NCBI RefSeq assembly: GCF_000426465.1
Contig: NZ_AUFK01000009.1
Coordinates: 372,001 to 436,000 of the forward strand
Length of the DNA: 64,000 bases
Direction: 5' to 3'
DNA from: Epilithonimonas caeni DSM 17710
GTDB taxonomy: Bacteria > Bacteroidota > Bacteroidia > Flavobacteriales > Weeksellaceae
The translations under genes and the position numbers were made by a program. The notes below the pieces were generated by a model that made no database searches, was not told where the DNA came from, and worked only from the letters and a program-made list of their open reading frames with translations. Positions 35,463 to 42,986 of this stretch are shown one piece after another; within the stretch, counting starts at the first letter, position 1, and every line of letters starts with the position of its first letter.

Positions 35463-38234
35463 TTATTTTGAGAAATATACAGGAATTAATTGAATTTCGC
35501 CATCCAAACCTGAAGGTTGTACTTTCCAATTTGATGCATCGAATGGTTTGTAATCAATGTTTACAAAATTGATTTCGTGGTAATTTCGCCACTGGATTTT
35601 ATTCTGGTCCATATAACGGATTCGGTTGGCCATCAGGTTTGAAACCTCAATCTGAATGGTATTTTTTCCCTTTTTCAAATATTTTCCGACGTTGATTTCA
35701 AACGGTAAACTCCAGACAATTCCCGCATCTTGTCCGTTGATGATCACTTTTGCACTTTCATATAATTTGTTGAATTTCAGTACAAAATCGTCGGCTTTTT
35801 TATTTAATTTAAATGAAGTCGTGTAAACTCCGGTTCCTGAAAAACTCTGTGTTGAAGCGTCTTCAGTAAAATTTGTCCAAGGCTGAATTCTGTCTAAAAC
35901 TCTCGATTTCGGAAGTTCGGGACCGCCTTCTTTGAAAGTCAGTTGCCAAGGTTGATTTAAAATAATTGGGGCTTCCATTTTTTCAATATATTTCCATTTT
36001 GAAATTGAATTATCCGTAGTTTCTGAAGCTTTTATAATTAATGATTTTCCTGATTTCAGTTGAACTTTTACCGAATTATTCTGTGCTTCAGCAACACCAA
36101 AATCTCCGTTTTCAGGATTCATTAAGGCAATCTGTTTTCCGATAAAATTCAAAGGAATTTTCTGATTGATTTCTTTTGAAGTATGATTGACAATGTAATA
36201 ATATTTTCCACCGTCAAACTTTCTTCTGACAAATTTCAATCCTGTATCCGTTAATTTTTCTCTTTCAATTTTTAAATATTCTAAAGCTTTTTCAACATCA
36301 GAACTCAACACAATTCTTCCTTTTCCGAATGTTGCTGATTGTAAATTTCCATCCTGCTGAAAAGGAATTTTAGCCCATAAAGATTGTAATTCTTTTCTTC
36401 TTTTTTCAAATTCAAAAAATCCCGGAACGTTTTTTGGCTCGCTTTGGAAAATCACTGAAGCGCCATTTTGAGCTAAGTTTAAAATATTTCTTAAAGTGGA
36501 TTCAGAAGAATAAATCAACTGAGGAATAATTAAAACCTTGTAAGAACCACCATTTTTCGAAACCTGAATATTTTGATTTTCAAACTTTGCTTCACCAACC
36601 ATTTTATCTGAAATCATATCCAGAGAATAACCGGATTTTCCTAATTTTTCAAGGTTTTCGTAAAATACGGTCGGATGCAACCACTTTTCAATATTATGAA
36701 TTTTGAACGCCATATCTTTCCCTTTCGGACTCGCCCATTGGTCGTAAACCGGCCAATACATCAGGATTTCGTTGTCTGATTTTCCACTTTGCAAAACGGA
36801 TTGTGTTCTTTCGATGTAAGAATTTAAACCTTTAATATTCGGCCACAACGAATTTTCTGGAACAAAATTCGTCGAAGCATAAAACAACCAGCCCGGAAAC
36901 TGAACATCAGCGGGCGTATACGTCGTTCCGTGATAAAAAATATGGTTGATTCCGGATAAAAAAATCTGTTCTGCTTCAGGTTTTACCTGTGACCAAGACG
37001 TTTTAAAATGTTCCGTCAACCAAGTAAAGGATTCATTGGAAATCAAAGATTTTCCGGTAATATTGGCTGCCGAAGAAGCGAATTTCAACATATTGATGTC
37101 GGGAATTTCTTTCGTATTAATGTCTTCCAGATTCCTTCTCAAACCCTGAATATCAAATTTTGTGCTTCCGAAAGTTTCAGATTCAGGAATATCCACTGCA
37201 GCGTATAAATCCAGCAAATTCCCCGGAGAACCGTGTGCCTGATTCGTATTTTTTGAGTTTTTGGAATGTGCCCAATTCGTAAAGTTTTCTGTGAAATTAT
37301 GAAGAATCAGTTCGCTCATCGTTTCACGATAATCTGATTTTATTCTTCCGGCGATTTCACTTTCATCATCGCTCACCAAATATTTGATATACTGACTTAA
37401 ATCGTAACCTCTTCTTTTTTTGAATTCTTCTTTAAAATTTACCGTCCAATCTGCACCATAAACCTCATAACTGTCATTGAAAAACGAACGGACTCCATAG
37501 TTTGAATTTCCGAAAGCTTTATCGAAAGTTTTCAGATAATCCTTTGTTGCATCGGGAGAAAAATGGTCTAAAGTGTAGCCATCGCCACCCGGAGCGGCAC
37601 GCTTTACTTTCTGTAAAGTTTTGCCAACAAAAACTGCGTAGATTGTCCATTTTCCAGAGATTGGTTTCCAGTTTAAAGTTCCGTCTAGAGCTACTTTATC
37701 TGTTAAGACAAACGCTTCATTCTTCTCATTGTAAGCGGTTACAATATCGAGTTTTGTGGCTTTTATATTCTTCTGTTTCTCGTCTTTTAAAACAATCTTT
37801 TCAGAAAATTTTTCATTCGGTTGAATGTCATAAGTCTGAACAATCATTTTTGTTGCTGCATCATTTTCATCAACTTGCAGTCCGCCAATTGGCCAGCCTG
37901 TTCCAACCGACATATCAACGCCCATATTCAGACTTTTAGCCTTGTCAGTCGTGAATTGTAACATTTTCATCCATTCCGGAGAAAGATAATTTATGTATTT
38001 GTTTTCAAAACCTTTAGCACCATAAATCGGGACAATCTCTACTCCACCAAAACCTGCTTTGGAAAGGGTTGTCAGTTGTTTATCCAAACCTTTTTCATCG
38101 ACCGCACTTCCCATCCACCACCAACGAGTCCACGGTTGAGCGGTATTGTTTGCTTTTGGCCACGGATTCTGTGCGGAAAGATTTCCGAAGGTGAAACATA
38201 GAACGCTGAGTTTGAGTATACTTTTAATTTTCAT
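35463..38234 (-). CDS. GH106 family glycosidase, probable alpha-L-rhamnosidase
   Basis: GH106 enzymes release terminal alpha-L-rhamnose, often from RG-I oligosaccharides. About 923 residues from this start. A signal peptide ends at GNLSAQ, then NPWPKANNTAQPWTRWWWMG and GFGGVEIVPIYG, both family hallmarks at the N-terminus. The C-terminal part has a beta-sandwich with a galactose-binding-like region (FKLNKKADDFVLKFNKL onward). The frame opens at 38315, but the ATG at 38234 starts the signal peptide. It lies 183 nt after the GH2 gene and supplies rhamnose for RhaT. Confidence 0.93.
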   Translation of the reverse strand: MKIKSILKLSVLCFTFGNLSAQNPWPKANNTAQPWTRWWWMGSAVDEKGLDKQLTTLSKAGFGGVEIVPIYGAKGFENKYINYLSPEWMKMLQFTTDKAKSLNMGVDMSVGTGWPIGGLQVDENDAATKMIVQTYDIQPNEKFSEKIVLKDEKQKNIKATKLDIVTAYNEKNEAFVLTDKVALDGTLNWKPISGKWTIYAVFVGKTLQKVKRAAPGGDGYTLDHFSPDATKDYLKTFDKAFGNSNYGVRSFFNDSYEVYGADWTVNFKEEFKKRRGYDLSQYIKYLVSDDESEIAGRIKSDYRETMSELILHNFTENFTNWAHSKNSKNTNQAHGSPGNLLDLYAAVDIPESETFGSTKFDIQGLRRNLEDINTKEIPDINMLKFASSAANITGKSLISNESFTWLTEHFKTSWSQVKPEAEQIFLSGINHIFYHGTTYTPADVQFPGWLFYASTNFVPENSLWPNIKGLNSYIERTQSVLQSGKSDNEILMYWPVYDQWASPKGKDMAFKIHNIEKWLHPTVFYENLEKLGKSGYSLDMISDKMVGEAKFENQNIQVSKNGGSYKVLIIPQLIYSSESTLRNILNLAQNGASVIFQSEPKNVPGFFEFEKRRKELQSLWAKIPFQQDGNLQSATFGKGRIVLSSDVEKALEYLKIEREKLTDTGLKFVRRKFDGGKYYYIVNHTSKEINQKIPLNFIGKQIALMNPENGDFGVAEAQNNSVKVQLKSGKSLIIKASETTDNSISKWKYIEKMEAPIILNQPWQLTFKEGGPELPKSRVLDRIQPWTNFTEDASTQSFSGTGVYTTSFKLNKKADDFVLKFNKLYESAKVIINGQDAGIVWSLPFEINVGKYLKKGKNTIQIEVSNLMANRIRYMDQNKIQWRNYHEINFVNIDYKPFDASNWKVQPSGLDGEIQLIPVYFSK

Positions 38235-38417
38235 TAAATTTATAATTAAGAACAAAACTTTTTTCAGACTTAAATTATTTAAAGTTTTGTAATTCTGCTT
38301 TTCAGAAGAATACATTAGTTTTAAAAATCAAAGATTTATTTTTCAACATTAAGAAATGAAGATTTATGGTTTTATTATTTAAATTCTTATATCAAATCAA
38401 TTTATTTAGCCTGATAA

Positions 38418-41273
38418 TTAATCCGTCAAAATATTTTCTTTTGGCATTGTAAACTGTTTATTTTCATCGCCTAAATCCGGCAATCCGAAATAGAAATATA
38501 AGGTTCTTTTAAACGTTCCGTTCAGATGATTCGGTTCGCTTTCCGGTCCTAACGATTCGGTTTTATCGTTAATGTTAAACGCCAAAACAGTTCCCAACGG
38601 CGGAATCGCATCTAAAAATGAAATATTTCCGCTTGGCAATTTCGGATAACCTTCCGCTCCATAAATTCCGTAAAAATCGAAAAGTCTGACGAACATTTTT
38701 TCTTCTTTTGTTCCAATCGTAATTTTTCCTTCGGCTGTATCCAGTTGCAACCACGAAACATCATCAAAATAACCTTTAAATTCAGGGTAAATCCACGGCG
38801 ATTGTCCGGTTCTTGTTGAGTTTTTTAAATTCTGCCAAACATTGTAAGTCTGTCCCTGAGTTCGGTTTTTCCAAATGTGATAAGGGCCTTTTCCAAGCCA
38901 TTTTGCGTTGATGACATAATTTTCTGGATAATCGAAACTTACGCCTGCAAACTGATAATCTCCCGCTAAAGAATACTCATAATTTAATTCTAAAATCCCA
39001 TTCGGATTGAGCTTCCAAATGATTTTATTTCCGTTTTTGTAATTGACTTCAATCAGTTGGTTTTGTCCTTCTGCAAAAGATTTTATAGATGATAATTCCA
39101 TTGTTCCGTTCACGAAAACAGGGCCATTTTTGAAGGTCATTTTCTTGCCTTTTTTATCGACAATCACAGATTTTAATAAGCCATCTTTTTTTCCAATGGC
39201 AAATTCTTTTTCGTCTGATTTTAGAATAAATTCAGCATCATTTTCAGTCACAGAAACCTGAAATTCTTTGATTAAAGATTTTGAAAACTGCTTTGAAATT
39301 TCATCATTCGACTTCAATTTCCAGGTCCAGGTATAAATTTCTTTTCCGAAAGAATCAGTTGCCGCTAATAACAAGCCTTCATTTTCTTTCCAGTTTGGAG
39401 GAAGATTTAAACTTATATTTCCTTTTTCTGTCGGTTGAATATTTGGAGATTCTGCTTTTCCTGTTTTAATAATATCAAAACCTGATTCAGAAGAAAATGG
39501 TGTTTTAAATTTAATTAATTTCCATTCAAATTGACAGTCTTTTAAATTCGTAAAATGATAGCGGTTTTCAACAGGAATATTTCCGTTAAAATCGTTTGGT
39601 AACGATTTCAAATCAATTTTTACCGGGCTGTAAATTTCACGGATAGCATAGAAACTACCTTCCTTTTCACGATGTGGCCCCAACACTCCGTCGGGAGCAT
39701 TAATCGCATTGACATCAATCTGATTATTAAAATCCGTTCGTACCAAACCTTCATCCACAAAAGCCCACAAAAAACCTCCCGCTCCTTTCTTGGAATTCCA
39801 ATGCAATTCCCAATAATCGGCGAGAGAAGTTCCGCCACCGCCGTCGTCCTGTGCGTGTAAAAACTCGGTCGGCATATAAATATTTTCGCCTTCGAGGATA
39901 TTTTTTGTGCTGTAATAATCTTCATAATGATTGCAGTCGATGCCGTTGAAAGCGTTTCCTGGTTTGTGATGCGCGTGAATGACAGGTCGGTTTGACAAGT
40001 CGTATTTTGCAAACTCGGCATCCAAATCAAAATTATGTCCGCCTTCATTTCCGTTGCTCCAGAAAATAATTGACGGATGATTGGCATCTCTTGTAACCAT
40101 TTCTTTTACAAGCTTTTTCCCGACTTCTGTGCTGTACTTTCTTTGCCAACCCGCCAATTCATCCAAAACATATAAACCAAGCGAATCGCAAATTTTCAGA
40201 AACGATTTATTCGGTGGATAATGAGAACAACGAACGGCATTCATATTCATTTCTTTGATGAGCTTAACGTCCATTAAATCGATATTTTCCGTGACCGCTC
40301 TACCCGTTTCCGGCCACCAAACGTGACGATTGATGCCTTTCATTTTTACCTTTGTTCCATTGATGAAAATTCCGTCACCTTTGCGGATTTCAATCGTTCG
40401 GAAACCAAACTTTTCTTCAGTTTGACTGATTGTTTTTTTGTTTTTATTTAAAGTGAATTTAGCTTTGTATAAATTCGGTGTTTCCGCTGTCCATAGTTTT
40501 GGGTTTTTAACGGAAAACTGAATCTGTTTTAAAATATCTCCTTTTTGAATTTGAACCTGAGATTCACCAACCAAATTATTTTTAATATCAAAAATTTCAA
40601 CTTTCAAATTATTTGTGGAATTAATTCCTTTCAACCTAATATTCGAACGGAAAGTTCCGTCTGCTTTAGCATCAATTGCCGTTGATGAAATATGTTCTTT
40701 CGAAGTTGCTTCCAAATAAACCGGTCGGAAAATTCCACCTAAAATCCAATAATCAGCTAAGCGTTCTGCATTGTTGACAGATTTATCAGCTGACATTTTG
40801 GAGACTTTTACCTCCAGAATATTTTCTTTTCCAAATTGAATTTTATCCGAAACATCATATTTAAACTCATAAAAAGCACCCTGATGAATTGCTCCTGCCG
40901 ATTTTCCGTTGATTTTCACTTCGGTATCGGTCATTGAACCTTCAAAAACGATGTTGATGGTTTTTCCTTTCCAGGAATTGGGAACGGTGAATTTGTGTTT
41001 GTACAAACCTGTTTCGTCATGAAACTTGAAGTTTTTACCATACGTTACATAATCCCGACCGTAATTGTACGAACCAAAACCTTGCTGTTCCCAATGAGAA
41101 GGCACATTGATTTTGCTCCAGCTTCCTGATTTTCTACCTGAATTTATCCAAAAATCCCATTCTTTGGTATGTTCAGCATCTTTCCCACTTAAGAATTGAA
41201 TTTCTTTAGACTGAGAAAACAAAAACTGTGAACAGACACATAACAGAGCTAATATTTTGGAAAAAAAACTCAT
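38418..41273 (-). CDS. GH2 family glycosidase, probable beta-galactosidase
   Basis: This 951-residue exo-enzyme has a signal peptide ending near FLFSQ and the GH2 order: sugar-binding domain with NVPSHWEQQGFGSYNYG (about 56-72), immunoglobulin-like domain, TIM barrel, and C-terminal galactosidase domains. The acid/base is E410 in SNGNEGGHN and the nucleophile E470 in YMPTEF. KGINRHVWWPETGRAV fits the barrel start. It probably trims galactose side chains from RG-I. Its ATG overlaps the GH28 stop by 1 nt (TAATG), so translation is likely coupled. Confidence 0.93.
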   Translation of the reverse strand: MSFFSKILALLCVCSQFLFSQSKEIQFLSGKDAEHTKEWDFWINSGRKSGSWSKINVPSHWEQQGFGSYNYGRDYVTYGKNFKFHDETGLYKHKFTVPNSWKGKTINIVFEGSMTDTEVKINGKSAGAIHQGAFYEFKYDVSDKIQFGKENILEVKVSKMSADKSVNNAERLADYWILGGIFRPVYLEATSKEHISSTAIDAKADGTFRSNIRLKGINSTNNLKVEIFDIKNNLVGESQVQIQKGDILKQIQFSVKNPKLWTAETPNLYKAKFTLNKNKKTISQTEEKFGFRTIEIRKGDGIFINGTKVKMKGINRHVWWPETGRAVTENIDLMDVKLIKEMNMNAVRCSHYPPNKSFLKICDSLGLYVLDELAGWQRKYSTEVGKKLVKEMVTRDANHPSIIFWSNGNEGGHNFDLDAEFAKYDLSNRPVIHAHHKPGNAFNGIDCNHYEDYYSTKNILEGENIYMPTEFLHAQDDGGGGTSLADYWELHWNSKKGAGGFLWAFVDEGLVRTDFNNQIDVNAINAPDGVLGPHREKEGSFYAIREIYSPVKIDLKSLPNDFNGNIPVENRYHFTNLKDCQFEWKLIKFKTPFSSESGFDIIKTGKAESPNIQPTEKGNISLNLPPNWKENEGLLLAATDSFGKEIYTWTWKLKSNDEISKQFSKSLIKEFQVSVTENDAEFILKSDEKEFAIGKKDGLLKSVIVDKKGKKMTFKNGPVFVNGTMELSSIKSFAEGQNQLIEVNYKNGNKIIWKLNPNGILELNYEYSLAGDYQFAGVSFDYPENYVINAKWLGKGPYHIWKNRTQGQTYNVWQNLKNSTRTGQSPWIYPEFKGYFDDVSWLQLDTAEGKITIGTKEEKMFVRLFDFYGIYGAEGYPKLPSGNISFLDAIPPLGTVLAFNINDKTESLGPESEPNHLNGTFKRTLYFYFGLPDLGDENKQFTMPKENILTD

Positions 41274-42649
41274 TATTTTGCAGCAATTTTTGAATCGTCT
41301 TTTTTATCGTAAGATAGTGTAAGAGAAGCCACTTTCGTTACGTTAACTTTATTTTGCTTTAAATTCTGAATGGTTTTTAAATTCTGTTCTTCAGGCTTTA
41401 TGGCTTTAATTTTAAGATTTTCAAAAGTGAAATCTTTTAAATCAAATAAATCTGATTTTTCAATAGAAAAAGTGGTCTCGCAGGTGATATCAATATTTTT
41501 TAAAGTAATGTTATTGGCTAATCCTTTTCCAGGTCTTTCCTCACCTTTCAAATCAAAAAACTGATTCCAGCCTTTTACATACAAAAAGGTTTTTACATTT
41601 CCTTTGATGTTTTCGACCGTCACATATTCGTAGTGTTGAGGCGTGTCTGGACGCATTTTCAGGTGCAGCAATCTTGATGGGTCTTTCACCACAGAGTTGC
41701 GTAAAAGCACGTTGTAATTGTGGATAGATTCGCTTCCGCAAGTCAAAACCGAATGACAGAAACCAAAGGTACTGTCTTCAATCAAAATATTTCTGTTTTC
41801 TCCGTTATTTGGGTCTGTGTCGGCTTTCGGACCTTTTCCTCCTTTCAGAGCGATGGCATCGTCATTGACTGACATATAGCAATTTTTAATCAGGAAATTC
41901 GTGCAGGCATCGATGTCAACTGCATCCGTACTTGGGGCTTTTACCGGAGCTTTTGGAGCAAGAATCGTGAGATTTAATAATTTAACGAAATGAGATTTGT
42001 AATAATGCGTGCTCCAGAACGGTGAATTTTTTACCGTAATTCCTTCAATCTGAATATTTTTTGAATTGGAAACATAGATGATCCTCGGCCTCATTTCATC
42101 CATATTTGTGCATTTAGGATTCCATTCGCGTCTTTTCCAGAATGATTTCCAGAATCTTAGTCCGTTTCCGTCAAGGGTTCCCTTTCCTGAAATGGTAAAA
42201 CCGTCTAATCCATCTGCATTGATCAAAGCCGGAAAATATTTTACGGTCTGCCCTTCCATTCTTGTTGTCACCACAGGAAAATCGTTGATATCATCGCTTC
42301 CTTTTAATTTTGCACCATTTTCTAAATATAAATGAGTTCCTTGTTTAAAGAAAACCGAACTAATAAGAAAAGTTCCTTTCGGGACGATGATAACACCGCC
42401 GCCGTTTTTCGCAGCAACATCAATAATTTCCTGAAGCTTTTTGGTCTGAAGAACCGTACTGTCGTTCTTCATTCCGTTTTCTGTAATGATGTATTTTTTG
42501 CCTAATGTATTGACATCGGTTGGCTTGTTTTCTTTGAACCACTTCGGAATGGCTGTTCCGTCTGGAAATTTGTCCTGACTTTTTAAAGATGAAAAAGAAA
42601 AGAGAAGAGAAAAAGTTAAGAAAAGCTTTGATATATTGTGAAATTTCAT
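41273..42649 (-). CDS. GH28 family glycosidase (polygalacturonase or rhamnogalacturonan hydrolase)
   Basis: About 458 residues from this start; the signal peptide ends at SSLKSQ. The right-handed beta-helix shows STDAVDID and NDDAIALKGG, carrying the catalytic aspartates. The usual GHG appears as CHS in FGFCHSVLTCGSES and the usual RIK as LHLKMRPD, so this is a divergent GH28 subgroup. Given the locus, hydrolysis of galacturonic acid from RG-I or from homogalacturonan stubs is likely. The frame opens at 42721 inside the operator; the ATG at 42649 is the true start. It is first in the operon. Confidence 0.9.
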   Translation of the reverse strand: MKFHNISKLFLTFSLLFSFSSLKSQDKFPDGTAIPKWFKENKPTDVNTLGKKYIITENGMKNDSTVLQTKKLQEIIDVAAKNGGGVIIVPKGTFLISSVFFKQGTHLYLENGAKLKGSDDINDFPVVTTRMEGQTVKYFPALINADGLDGFTISGKGTLDGNGLRFWKSFWKRREWNPKCTNMDEMRPRIIYVSNSKNIQIEGITVKNSPFWSTHYYKSHFVKLLNLTILAPKAPVKAPSTDAVDIDACTNFLIKNCYMSVNDDAIALKGGKGPKADTDPNNGENRNILIEDSTFGFCHSVLTCGSESIHNYNVLLRNSVVKDPSRLLHLKMRPDTPQHYEYVTVENIKGNVKTFLYVKGWNQFFDLKGEERPGKGLANNITLKNIDITCETTFSIEKSDLFDLKDFTFENLKIKAIKPEEQNLKTIQNLKQNKVNVTKVASLTLSYDKKDDSKIAAK

Positions 42650-42679
42650 AATCGATTTTATATAGCTAATAAACGAAAA

Positions 42680-42725
42680 TAAAAATATAGTTTTTGTGTA
42701 ATTAGCGCATCCTGTCCTCACCTGT
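42680..42725 (-). promoter_or_regulatory. Operator-promoter C of the GH28 operon
   Basis: On the minus strand ACAGGT (42725-42720) and ACAGGA (42715-42710) are 10 bp apart. After 22 nt comes TATTTTTA (42687-42680), 7 of 8 to TAnnTTTG. The GH28 ATG is 30 nt further on. TGCGC follows the proximal half-site as in site B. Confidence 0.75.
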
Positions 42726-42903
42726 CAATAAAATATCAATGAAGTTATAAAACATATTTTTCATCGATTGAATGTTAAATTTTGATTCTAAAACATTTTA
42801 TTTGATACAAATCCAATCATCTTCAAACCTTGATTAAATCTTAATTCAAGTTAATATTTAATTAATACAAAATTCACAATAAATCATAACAACCTGATAA
42901 TTA

Positions 42904-42949
42904 ACAGGATTCGACAGGACAGTCATCTTGATGGTTGTTTCTAATTTTC
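42904..42949 (+). promoter_or_regulatory. Operator-promoter D of the pectate lyase gene
   Basis: Two ACAGGA half-sites lie at 42904-42909 and 42914-42919. After 22 nt comes TAATTTTC (42942-42949), the same -7 sequence as at rhaT. The ATG is 37 nt further on. Sites C and D drive divergent transcription from one 337-nt gap, whose middle (42726-42903) is AT-rich without other structure. Confidence 0.75.
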
Positions 42950-42986
42950 CATCACATCAAAAGCCCTTTAATTAATCAGAATTATT

